In this document: piece by piece, positions 1 to 9,961 of the stretch
Layout: each line of letters opens with the position of its first letter
Position numbering within the stretch: the first letter of the stretch is position 1
Assembly (NCBI GenBank): GCA_032164245.1
Contig: JAVMKO010000001.1
Location: 163,113,434-163,177,433, forward strand
Direction: 5' to 3'
DNA from: Sternotherus odoratus
Lineage: Eukaryota; Chordata; Testudines; Kinosternidae
Length of the DNA stretch: 64,000 nt
Translations under genes and position numbers: made by a program
Notes under the pieces: generated by a model
What the model was told of the DNA's origin: nothing
Seen by the model: only the letters and a program-made list of their open reading frames with translations
The model's database searches: none

Positions 1-1282
1 GTTATGTTAATTTCTCAATGTCTATTTCTCTTTTTAGGATAATATTCTTATGCAAATCATTACTTGTCTGTGGAGTCCAAACTCATTTAACAATAAACTC
101 TCAGTTGACATACCTTCAATATTTGCTTTTCGCAAGCAATCCTTATAAATTCTCCATAGTCCAAAATGGGAATAGGTAAAATAAGGCTGAACAAAGAGTG
201 TGGGTGGAAACTCAAGTACTCAGTCACCATGAGGAATGCCAGTCCAAGAGTTTTCCATGGGGAGTTATAAGAAGTTATGAGGTAGGGAGAGCTGACCAAC
301 AGTCAAATATTTCAGGCCTTGAATGTTTTCTAATTTTATTTAAACACAATACATTGGAGACAGGGAAACTATTCATTTTTTAATCATGGGATCTAATATT
401 TACCCGTGTAATCAAATTACATCTCCCTGCCTTTCGGTTTTACTACAGAAATGTGAACCTAGTACTATACCTACTAAAAAAAAATAAATGACAATGAGTT
501 TATAGTATTATATAAGGAATTGCTTAATTAAAATGCAGAGATACACAAATAATTTTTAAGTATAGTCACTCTAAAACAAATATTGACCTGAGTTTAAAAA
601 GATTTGTTATGACTTGTGTAAAAGAAGCCTATCGAAAGATCACCATACATAATTCTACTCATTAGTAGATGCAGAGAAAAATTGGATGATTAGAAACACA
701 GCAATGAACTGACACAGATGTTTCAGTGCTTTGGAAAATACATTTTAAATTATGCCATCTGTAGAGTCATATTAAGTCTAATAAAAATAATGAGAAGCAA
801 GCAGATAAACTATGATTCCTGTAGCTCTCACATTAGGAGATGTATCTGAAATGTAAATAAGTACAGCAAAGCCACATGTGCTACAGCCATCTATTCCTCA
901 TTAAATTCCCCTGGACATTAGTATTAACATATGGAACATACAAGGAGGTGTCTGTGCTAGCCTTTATTTCCTAAATTTTCCTGCCAGTCGTAGCAATAGT
1001 GGAAGGGAGAATTTTCAGAGGCTCAGAAGGGAGGTTAGCTGACTAGCTGCCAAGGAAACCAATAGGGCTTGAGCACCTAGCTAACAGTTGTGCCTTTGAA
1101 AATCTCCCCGGGAGTATTAGTGTACATAGACACCAGTGTTTTGACTACCATTTGTCTCACCCTGATCATATTAGTTCTAAATGACAAGATGGTTAAAACA
1201 CCAGTGACTGCTGATACCTATAATCATAGAGTTGTAGCGAAGAAAAAATATGTGCTAGGATTCCTTTGATCAGACCATTCAT
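1..1282. other. AT-rich intergenic DNA, no gene seen
   Basis: Both strands carry only short chance reading frames (up to about 70 codons) with no recognisable protein. No repeat boundary, RNA gene or promoter could be supported. It may hold old decayed repeats that cannot be recognised by eye. Confidence 0.6.
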
Positions 1283-1296
1283 AGTATAGTCAATGT

Positions 1297-1390
1297 AGAG
1301 GTAACAAGAGTCTTGTGGCACCTTACAGACTAACTAAAGTATTGGAGCATAAGCTTTCGTGGGCTAATACCCACTTCGTCGGATGCAAGC
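1297..1390 (+). mobile_element. 94-bp retroposon with 14-bp target-site duplication
   Basis: A short insert begins AGAGGTAACAAG and ends GTCGGATGCAAGC. It is flanked by two identical 14-bp copies of AGTATAGTCAATGT at 1283-1296 and 1391-1404. Related sequence recurs at 18722-18805 and 29160-29380. A duplication of this length suits LINE-assisted insertion of a short transcript (SINE-like) rather than a cut-and-paste transposon. There is no clear poly-A tail, and the family name is not certain. Confidence 0.75.
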
Positions 1391-1538
1391 AGTATAGTCA
1401 ATGTTTCCCCTTTGTCAAAACATCTGTATAGGGGAAAAGGGTGTTTAGTCACAGATATATATATATATACACACACACACTGTCATCAGAATATTTAGCC
1501 AAAGAAGGATTGTATGGTATCCTGTAAAAACTGGGGAC

Positions 1539-2138
1539 ATAGAACCATAGGGCTAGCGGGATGGCAAGGGTCATCTAATCTAATCTGCTGTCAAGGTGCA
1601 GGATTTGTTGTGTCAAACCATCCAAGACAGATGGATATCCAGCCTCCTTTTGAAAACCTCCAGTTAAGGAGCTTCCATTAGGTAGCTTGTTCCATTCTCC
1701 TACTGTTCTTACAGTGAGGAAGTTTTTCCTAAGATTTAATCTAAATCTGCTATGCTGCAGTTTGAGACCCTTGTCTTTTTTTCTGCCTGCATGAGAACAA
1801 TTTTTCTCCATCTTTTTTATGGCAGCCTGGCAAATACTTGAAGACAACTATTATATTCTCCCCCAATCTCTTATTTTCCAAACTAAACATACCTAGTTCC
1901 TTCAGCCTTTGCTCATATGGCTTGCATTCCATCTCTTTGATCATCTTTGTTGCGGTGCCTCTGGATCCTTTCCAGTTTCTCTACATCCTTTCCATACAGT
2001 GGTGAGCAAAATTGGACACAGAACTCCAAGTGACTGGAGTTGTACTATCACCTCATATGACTTGCATGCTATGCCTCTGTTAATGCAACCCAAAATTGCA
2101 TTTGATTTTTTTGAAACTGCATCACACTCTTGACTTGT
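1539..2138 (-). mobile_element. CR1 LINE 3' fragment (interrupted)
   Basis: Read on the minus strand this is the 3' part of a CR1 LINE: the reverse-transcriptase C-terminal region followed by the 3' end near 1539. The match is to the common sauropsid CR1 3' region, including the wording around 1900-2010 that encodes the conserved LKELGMFSLENKRL stretch. It is cut at about 2138 by an LTR-like element and seems to resume at about 3896. Frames are broken, so it is dead. Confidence 0.8.
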
Positions 2139-2806
2139 TGTGACACTCTGTATCTCAAAGTAGTACCCTGGAACCCCCATATTCACCAATGTATGCCTTG
2201 TGAGATATCATTTTAAATGTCTTGATCTGATGAATATTAATATGCTGTTGAATTGTATGTACTCTCATTGTGTGTGAAGTTATGAAGTATTGCTATGTGT
2301 GTGTTACTGAAATATGTTGTGAGGCTAGGAATGCCCACAACCAGCCTTTCAGTTACAACAAAGGAGTAGCCATCACCAGCCTGCTTCTTGGAGGCTTCTT
2401 GGAGAAGGCACGTACACCAGGTACGCTAACCCAGGCATGCTAACCCACATCCCACCAAGAATCTTTCTGGCAGCTAGAAGAAAGTATAAAAGAGGGAAAG
2501 TGACATTATCACTTGGCATCTCCCACACTTCTATCTCAACATCTGGAAGAAGGTCTGGAAGACAAGGACTTTAAACTGGGGAAGTTTGGTTCCAGGTTAA
2601 AAGGTGGTCCAGTCTATGTACTGAGGAACTGTAACCTGCTTGTACCATCTCTCAGGGTGAGACACTGCTTGATTCAAATCTTGGTTAGTCTGTTTAAATT
2701 AGAATTAGACTGCAAAGGTATTTTTGTTTCTTAGGTAACCAACTTTGATCTCTATGCCTGCTACTTATAATCACTTAAAATCTATCTTTCTGTATTTAAT
2801 AAATCT

Positions 2807-3482
2807 TGTGGCAGGGTGGGCCTGACCCAGCCTGCCGCCCCTTTAAGAGGGAGAAAAGCCCTCTGCAAACCTCCCTGGCAGGAAGGCTAATTAGCCACCT
2901 GAGGTGCAGGCCAATCAGCCTGCATGAGTTGCACCTGGCAGCCTCCTCTGGGGGATATAAGGCTGCCAGGAAGGAAGCCCAGGGGTGGTGGTGGTGGCAT
3001 GAGCTCTTCAGAGCTGTGTGTGTTGAGCTATCAAGAGCTGAGTGTGTGGTTGAGCTATCAAGAGCTGTGTGTTTGTTGAGCCCACCAGAGCTGTGTGTGT
3101 TTGTTGAGCTAACCAGAGCTGAGTGTGTTTGTTGAGCTAACCAGAGCTGAGTGTGTTTGTTGAGCTAACCAGAGCTGAGTGTGTTTGTGAGCTAACCAGA
3201 GCTGAGTGTGTTTGTTGAGCTATCCAATACTCACTCTGTGGGTGCAGTTGGGGAGGAAGTCCCAACCAGGGGTAGTGGACTCAGCCTCCCCCTGTACCTG
3301 CTTAGAGCGCTGTATTCAGAGCTGTGTATTAATGAGCTGTTTAGAGCTGTGTATTAATGAGCTGTTTTAAGCTGCATATATTGGTGGTGGGGTCCTGCAC
3401 TGTAAATTAAAGAGCACTGTTTGGAGCAAAAAAGGGTTTCCTGCCTGTGTTCCTGAGGGGGGTGAGAAGGCGGTCCGCCACA
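2807..3482 (+). mobile_element. Solo LTR with 4-bp target-site duplication
   Basis: This 676-bp unit begins TGTGGCAGGG and ends CCGCCACA and is bounded by ATCT at 2803-2806 and 3483-3486. A GATATAAGG TATA-like box lies near 2953 and an ATTAAA polyadenylation-like signal near 3405. No internal coding region is present, so it is a solo LTR. Its body holds a tandem repeat (see 3010-3228). Family is probably Ty3/gypsy or ERV; the sequence alone does not decide. Confidence 0.75.
3010..3228 (+). repeat. Tandem repeat, about 29-bp unit, in solo LTR
   Basis: About seven to eight imperfect copies of a unit containing TGAGCTAACCAGAGCTGAG follow one another. The last copies are nearly identical and the first ones are diverged. 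It lies downstream of the TATA-like box of the solo LTR, so it would have been in the transcribed part. Confidence 0.85.
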
Positions 3483-3895
3483 ATCTGTTTATTATTTTAC
3501 CTAAAACAGTGGGTTTTGGTTGAAGTGCTTCGAAATCTCAGCTCAGACTACAAAGGCTAGTGTATGTCCATTACACACTGAGAGAGTGGTGAGCTTATTA
3601 ATGAGTTTGCACTGTCCAAGGGAAACTTGAGCAGTGAAAGACATCACAGTTCTGGGGTACAAGGCTGGGGAGCTGAGGGGAATTGGCTGAAGCCTCTCTA
3701 TTGATGGTTCCTGAGTAGCTGGGGGATCATTTGCACAACTCAGCTAGGTGAGTCCCGGCCTGTGGATGTCTGTGTATGTGCAGTGTCTGTCAGAGGGTTG
3801 TAGCTTGACAACAGTGTCACAGCATGAGAGACAGCCCTGGTTGGTGGGTTTGGGGAGCTTAGCAATCCCACAGTCCAGGTTGCACCCTGGAGACC

Positions 3896-3962
3896 CTGTC
3901 TTACTCATGCTGAGGTTGTGATCCATCACCGCTCCTAGATCCTTCTCAGCAGTGTGTGCAAC
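3896..3962 (-). mobile_element. CR1 LINE, continuation after LTR insertion
   Basis: The text from TTACTCATGCTGAGG to about 3955 matches the part of CR1 that should follow the break at 2138, in the same minus orientation. This is what shows that 2139-3895 is an insertion. Confidence 0.55.
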
Positions 3963-4032
3963 CCATACATAAATCACATGATAACATTCATGACATGCTG
4001 GCCATGAATATCATCGTGTGATTTATGTATGG
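3963..4032. repeat. Inverted repeat, 30-bp arms, 10-nt loop
   Basis: The arm at 3963-3992 (starting CCATACATAAATCAC) pairs with 4003-4032 with about three mismatches. The right arm overlaps the apparent start of the next LTR-like repeat. It could form a 70-nt hairpin; no evidence of transcription can be seen. Confidence 0.8.
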
Positions 4033-5690
4033 ATTGTGTAAAGAGATATGTTCATGTGTTGGAAATATGTTCTTAAAATATGTTTTGGAGGTAGTGGATA
4101 AACAACCCTATCCTAGACAAAGGAATGTGGACTTATCTGTTTGCTTGGTTTGATTTGAGGCAAAGGACAATGAAAGTACATTTATATCTATGGTAAACAA
4201 AGTGATTAAGACAATTGAAAAAGGAACTTGCTCTGAGGACGAATAAGGGTTGACATTTGAAACACAAAGAACCAGCAGCAGGGGACAGGAACTTTTGTCT
4301 GGGTTTACTTTTCAAAGAATCCTTTCATAGTCCAGAAAATGTTTCAAATGTAAAGAAAGAGAACCCCTGGGTTATCCATCACATCAGGCAGAAAGGGGAC
4401 AGCTCCGCGTCTCTGAATACTAGATCCTTGGCATGGGTTACACTTACATGATTATAGTGCTTTTGGTTATAGCGGTACCCATATACCGCAATAGCTATAG
4501 TGCTATAAGATGCGATGGGTGGCCACATTTGCTGCAACTGCCGAGGCACAGGGAGTGGTGCATTATGGGCAGCTATCCCGGCATTCAGCTGGGTGCAATG
4601 TGCTTTCCAAAGGAGGGGGGCGAGGGGGAATGGGGAACGTGTACGGAGGGAGAGCACTCCATGGTGTCAGTTATTTTTATCTACAGAAAAGTATCAGGCT
4701 CTGAATTTCACTCACACAGCTCCATTGGTAAGCATTTTCACTGCTTTAATTGCTGAGTTAAAAGCGGAGTTCTGAAAAGGTACTTCCGCATTACTAATTC
4801 CCTTTGCAAAACAACACAAAGACGTGGATTGCCTTGAATGGCTTCTTAATTGCCTTAAATGGCTCGGAGGCGTGCCAGAGATCCCTTATAGCGTAATGAC
4901 CGATTACACTGGCCATAACACGCTACAGGGAATACGCAAAAGCTTTTATTCATTTCGAAAAGGTGGTTTACAAATAGCGCGATAAGATCAGACTTTTAGC
5001 GCAAAATGTGACTTGCCAATGTGTTCGGGGGCAGCTTTATAGCGCTCTTGGAGGCTTTATAACGCTTTAAAGTGCCAGTCTAACCAAGCCCCTTCTGTGG
5101 AATGGATGGAGAAGCTGGTAGCTTGGTGTAACTGAGAAAGCTGTTTAACGAGCTACAATCTTTGCCTAAAGTTAACTCCTGGCCACTAGAAAATGAGTTT
5201 TTGTTTTGTTTTGTTTGTAACCCTTCTCTGTTTGTTACCTCTGCTTTGTATCCGTTAAATCTCTGTTCTTTATTAATAAACTTATTCTTAGTTAAACCAT
5301 CTCAGTGTTGCGTATTAAAGTAAAGAATGTGTGCTTGGTGAGCCAATAGGCTGGGGGTGAATTCTGTCTCTTTGGAGACAGTAGACTTAATTCCTGTGAA
5401 TGCCCAGCGAGAGAGCCTGGACCCTGAAGAGAGACATCTCTGGTGAACTCAGGCACTGGGGTTTACTGAGTATTACCTGCAAGGCAAAGTTTAGACTGGC
5501 AGAGTCTTGAGGAGTTTGCTGGCAAGGCAGGCAGACAGACTGAGGTGGCAGGAAGCTGACACACAGTTTAAGCTCCAGCAAAGTCCTCCTGCTGAGGCAA
5601 AGAGGTAACACAGCAGCTTGCAGTTCTGGCTTCCCAAAAGAGCAGCACAACAGAATACATCTAGCGCAATGAAAAGTGGGTTCCTATCTT
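4026..5690 (+). mobile_element. LTR-like repeat split by a MITE
   Basis: The sequence resembles a turtle ERV LTR: a long non-coding unit with an ATTAATAAA polyadenylation-like signal near 5273, followed by a G/A-rich tail region to about 5690. It looks interrupted at about 4446-5095 by a different repeat with several short copies of TATAGCGC-like text. No target-site duplication was found and both boundaries are approximate. Confidence 0.4.
4446..5095. mobile_element. MITE-like insertion rich in TATAGYGC motifs
   Basis: Short motifs such as TTATAGCG, TATAGTGCTATAAG and TTATAACGC recur in both orientations, and the flanking LTR-like text reads through on both sides. This suggests one or two non-autonomous DNA transposons. 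The ends could not be fixed and no transposase remnant is seen. Confidence 0.4.
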
Positions 5691-5947
5691 TATGATCAAA
5701 GTAACAGTGGCAGTCTGAGGGTCTGAATGTCTGTCCCCTAGGTTAGGTGGGGTGGGGTGACTCACTGTATGTATATTTGATAAGGAATTGTGTTATTTGC
5801 TAAGTAATAGAGCTGTTGGGGAATTTTCCATTTGAATGGTTTTTTGAAGGAAAATATAGTTTCCACAGAATGATGGTTTTCTGCTGGAAAACTTAGATTC
5901 TTGTTCTTTCCAAATTTGCCTTACACTATGGGGAAGTTTTTTCTTAG

Positions 5948-6217
5948 GGCTTGTCTACATGGTGGAGTAACGCATTCTCTGAGGATGTTATTTCTAAAGT
6001 GCACTAATGTACTGCACACTAACTGGTTCATGTAGACCTCGATGGTGTGGACTAAGAAATCGCTAGCAGCACACTTTAACATAGTGCAATTTCAAAGCGC
6101 ATTATGTTAAAGTTCACCAGCAGGGTCTACATGGGCCAGATGAAGTGCAACACCTTAGTGTGTGTTAGAAATCACACTCCCATAGACATAGAGCATCCAC
6201 TGTGTAGACAAGCACGT
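5948..6217. mobile_element. MITE with GGCTTGTCTACA termini
   Basis: The left end GGCTTGTCTACAT and the right end TGTGTAGACAAGC are inverted copies. The middle contains a further inverted pair around 6073-6113 (CTTTAACATA and TATGTTAAAG). There is no coding capacity. It is a non-autonomous DNA transposon of unassigned superfamily. Confidence 0.65.
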
Positions 6218-6747
6218 AGTATTTGCAGCACTCCTTAGACTTCCCTACATTACCTTGAAGATACACAAGTACTGGAGAAACGATGTTTGCTTTTCTAAGG
6301 CAAATGAAATATTTTTAAGCACGACCACTGTATTGGCACAGTTTATGCACTATTTCTGCATGTCAAACTCCAATCTGTACCAGATGCAAAGAGAGAAATA
6401 TTTACCATAACTGCCCCAAACTGTGCAAATTCCTATGTCTTTGTGTTCCCTTAACCTCAACCTCCATTCCACACAGCCTCTCCTCAATTATGTTTCTTGG
6501 AACAACATTGCATTTTGGTCAGTTTGTCCTTGGCTTTGTTTGACTTTGGGGCAGTGTGTGTTACAATGCTGGAGAAAGAATCCAGTATGGTAATACAAGT
6601 ATGCGCATACGACAGCAAGAACAGTTTCCATTACATTGCTTTTACATTCCATTGCTTTTACACACTCCTAACTTTCCAAAACATTCACCTTTGGAGATGA
6701 AGTTTTCCAGGCCTGGTTTCTGCCTAAGGTTAATTTGCATGTGTGGG

Positions 6748-6777
6748 TTTGTGTGTGTGTGTGTGTGTGTGTGTGTA
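6748..6777 (+). repeat. (GT)n microsatellite
   Basis: About 14 uninterrupted GT dinucleotides directly precede a mariner-like MITE fragment; the array may be length-polymorphic. Confidence 0.95.
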
Positions 6778-6870
6778 GGGTGACCAGATAGCAAGTGTGA
6801 AAAATCAGTATAGGGCATGAGGGGGTAATAGGAGCCTATATAAGGAAAAGACCCCAAAATCAGGACTGTC
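6778..6870 (+). mobile_element. GGGTGACCAGAT-family MITE, right end missing
   Basis: It starts GGGTGACCAGAT after a TA dinucleotide and matches the copies at 13257, 24084 and 32951. The right inverted terminus is absent; a tRNA-type SINE follows directly. Confidence 0.75.
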
Positions 6871-6871
6871 T

Positions 6872-7090
6872 GGGCCAATGGATAGACTGTTGGACTGATG
6901 CTAAAGACTGGACTAGTACTCTAGTCTGAGCTCTGCTGCTTGACCTTTGGCAAATTGCTCTGTGCCTCGGTTCTCCCATTTGTAGAGTGGGGATAATGAT
7001 ACATATCTTAGTTAATCCTTAGTATTAGTGAATACCAATATTAATCCTTGTGAAGTGCTTTGAGAGGTATGCATGAAAAGCGGCCTTATT
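6872..7090 (+). mobile_element. tRNA-type SINE
   Basis: A degraded tRNA-like head (near 6880-6945) is followed by a conserved tail block resembling CTCGGTTCTCCCATTTGTAG and ATAATGATAC, then GAAGTGCTTTGAGAG. The same tail block occurs at 9840, 32450, 35430, 40020 and 45290. This is the usual turtle pol III SINE layout. Confidence 0.7.
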
Positions 7091-7274
7091 TCATAGTGAT
7101 ACATGCCATAATTTCAACCCCAAGGCCTGAATTTTCACCTGTGCTTGGTTTTGCCCTAAGTGCAAGGGCTCCGACTCTAAATTCAATACAGTGCTTGATC
7201 CTTTGGTTTGGTTGTAAACTGAGGTTATAACTATTTTCCTGATAGCTCTACAGGGCAGATCAATGCTGTGCAAA

Positions 7275-7884
7275 TCTATATATATAAATGTCAAATGGTG
7301 TATGCGTGTATGTATGCTGCCTTACTCCTTCCACACCGTTTGAGCTAGAGACTTGATATTTGGTACAGTTATAGGCTTTAGAGTCCTAATCAGGGTAAGA
7401 GTCGAAAATTTTTCAAATCTCACCTCTGACGCCCCACAGGGGTGAAATTCTTTAAAGCCCATTCACATCAGCTGGGCAGCAGGTTAACAGCTGCTGCTCT
7501 CTGTGACATAGTTATGATGTCATAATACCCCCCTCCAACGGACCCCGCACTCGCTCAGCTCTCTGCCCCCTCCCCCCTCCAATGGACCCCACACTCGCTC
7601 AGCTCTCTCCTCCCTCAGGTAAGAATAGAAAATTTTTAAAATTTCACCCCCCTCCAATGGCCCCGCACTCGCTCAGCTCTCTCCCCTCTCTCCCCACTCC
7701 AACAGCCCCCCCACTCGCTCAGCTCTCTCCCTCCTCCCCCCCACATCTAAATGCAAGAGAATGAAATTAATTAGACAAAATGAGACTTCTGAACAAAATT
7801 TGTATTAATAAAAAACATGGTAGTCTTTTTACATCCCAGTTTCCAATTACAAATACCCTGAGCAACGCTGGGTATTTTTGCTAG
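7275..7884 (+). mobile_element. Non-autonomous Helitron
   Basis: The 610-bp unit begins with TC (TCTATATATATAAATG) and ends with CTAG. Just before the end is a hairpin with stem AATACCC / GGGTATT at about 7851-7876. It lies between an A (7274) and a T (7885), the Helitron target preference, with no target-site duplication. No Rep/helicase frame is present, so it would depend on an autonomous copy. The middle holds a tandem repeat (7540-7745). Confidence 0.85.
7540..7745 (+). repeat. Tandem repeat inside the Helitron
   Basis: Four imperfect copies of a pyrimidine-rich unit with CACTCGCTCAGCTCTCT alternate with C-rich spacers (CCCCTCCAAYGG). A stretch containing GAAAATTTTT is also repeated at 7406 and 7629, so the array probably grew by duplication of Helitron-internal sequence. 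Confidence 0.8.
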
Positions 7885-7885
7885 T

Positions 7886-9520
7886 GTTTATATGTTTTTG
7901 TATTGAGATGTGTCACAAGTGAGAATCACTGCCATTGGTAGATTTAAGTAATGCAGTGCAGCACTATGGGGACACCATGTGGTGATTCTGAGAATGGCAA
8001 CTGACATATATTACTGTTGCCCGTTTTATCTCTTGTTTGCTATATATAGAGAGAGAGTCAGGGTAAACACTGCAGCTGAATCATGTTTCTGTAGCTATGA
8101 CCTAATAAAATGATGTGCCAACATGAGGGGAAGTCTAGTTATCTATTCAATCCACTTTCCAAAGCATTATGGTCAGTCACATTTTTGATACAGACCAGCT
8201 CACAGAGTGGAAAAATATTTACTTATTTCTCTGCACTTTGATTCCTGGTCAATATGAGCTAGCTACTCTGGGCCAAATTCAGAGGTGAATCAAAGCTAAC
8301 ATAATTTTAAACATCTTCTGGCTCCCTGATCATGTAAATTTCACCAAGGTAGAGTCAGGCAGATGCTCTTTGACTTTCTCTAGGATCTCCTGGACTCTCC
8401 CCCACTTACTAATATGTAATTTACACATCACTTCTCAATTTGGAACACTGAGTCTAACTAAACAGGTCTCACTTAGACACACAGGGCCAGATTCACCACT
8501 GCCCTGTATCTTGTGTAGTCAATTCCTCTAGTGCACAATGGGTGTAGTACTATGCTAAGGAGGGGAGAAACCGTGATTAACTCAGTCCCTGCAAACCCTG
8601 GCTTGCCTTTGTCTGCTGTTGAAGTCCGCACTGGTGCAGCTACGTTGATTGCAGAGTCCAGGCTATTCCCAAGTGTGTCCAAGGTCTTTGAATCATTTTA
8701 ACTTGCCCCTTTGTGTCACTGTTCCGTGATTATCTGTGTATAAACTGGGAAAGCCAATGAGAATTCGCCATCAGCCTTTGGTGGCGTTTAGTGGTACATG
8801 TTTGAAAATGCCCTGCCCTGTAGAGCAGGGATACAAGCTGTATAGTTTATATTTCCTTGGCATCCTAAATCTGGACTGAATTCACCATGACTCTGAACAT
8901 GATGCTAATCTTCAGGCACAATTGTGCATGATTAGTTAAGACCACATTGTGGTCCTACGGTCACTTGAGTAGAGCTGAAGACTCCTTGAAATCCACTAGG
9001 GCCTTGGCTCTGGCAATCTAATTAATTTGGAAAGAGCTCAGATGCTGCACTGATGAGCACCAGCCAAAAGTGTACAATGGAGATGGAAGTGAGCTGCGAA
9101 GTTTTGTGTTGATTGAAAGTTTCCCCAGGTTAAGGGGATGTTTAATTCAGCCTACTATAGGATAGTTCCAGCCACAATATTTGGCTTATTGTCAGGGCTT
9201 CACTTCACAAAGTTCAGAGTGGTTCAGGTGTGGAGCTTCTGTTCTGGCCCAGCACTTTGTTTGCAGTTCAGTTACATATTATGTGATATTAATGATCAGT
9301 TAAAAAATCCGTCAGCAGGTAACTATCTTTTTACAGGGCAAGGCCTAGGTTTTGTGAAGCCCCCTGCAAAGTCAGGTCGGGAAATCTCAGGAAAACTTTC
9401 TTAACTTACGTAGCACGTTAGGGAGAGGAGGATTTGTTAGCTCAAGAGTGAGAGACTTATATGGGTCATCCTGTGGAAGGGTGAGGTTCCAAATCAGTAT
9501 TCCAAGGTGTCAGTGAGAGG
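7886..9520. other. Intergenic DNA, nothing supported
   Basis: No gene, RNA or clear repeat boundary was recognised. A block at 8485-8600 has the 'CAGATTCACCACTG...' wording of an old dispersed turtle repeat but is too decayed to bound. Confidence 0.5.
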
Positions 9521-9524
9521 GTAT

Positions 9525-9960
9525 GTCGGTCCAGCAGAGGAGACATAAGCACTAGTCCGGGGCTTGGGAGACCCACGTTCAATCCCCTGCTTCATAGACC
9601 CTCTGTGTGACTTTGGGCCAAGTCAGGAATGGCTGGTTTACAGGGCAAGTTATTCTGGGGTAGCTAGTCCCGATTAATGCTTTTTGTGGATGCTCTTAAT
9701 CCACTTTGGAAATTAATTCAGAATAAGAGCATCTTCACTACCCATTATTCAGGAATAGTTACTCAGCTTTAACTTCATGCCCTACCTTATTCCAGATTAA
9801 TTTTCATACATAGGCAAGGTTTTAATCTCTTTTTGTCTCAGTTCCCCATCTATCCAATGGGGATTACAGCACTTTCCTTCCTCACAGATGCTGTGGTGAT
9901 GAATACATTGAAGATATGTCAATAGGGGCCATATGAGCACCGTAAATTGCAGGAGATAGT
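9525..9960 (+). mobile_element. tRNA-type SINE split by a MITE-like insert
   Basis: The head at about 9540-9620 includes a B-box-like GTTCAATCCCC and ends CTTTGGGCCAAGTCA. The tail resumes at about 9822 with CTCAGTTCCCCATCTATCC and runs to about 9950. Between them is 9627-9820, a palindrome-rich insert with ATTCAGAATAAG-type wording that looks like a decayed MITE. Exact joints are uncertain. Confidence 0.55.
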
Positions 9961-9961
9961 G

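Larger units (their letters stand above)
2139..3895 (+). mobile_element. LTR-like element inserted in CR1
   Basis: The sequence starts TGTGACAC and a matching GTGTCACA lies at 3814-3821, as in LTRs with TG...CA ends. It has a TATA-like GTATAAAAG near 2484 and an AATAAA near 2798. CR1 sequence flanks it on both sides, so it is an insertion. The right edge lies somewhere between 3821 and 3897. A second LTR at 2807-3482 sits inside it. The assignment to an endogenous-retrovirus-type LTR is inference from structure and remembered turtle repeats. Confidence 0.55.

Noticed and set aside
3010..3228. Regularly spaced repeats considered as a CRISPR-like array
   Set aside because: The units are contiguous without unique spacers, and the context is a vertebrate LTR.
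9525..9620. Possible tRNA gene
   Set aside because: There is a B-box-like segment, but no cloverleaf can be folded by eye and a SINE tail follows. It is a SINE head.
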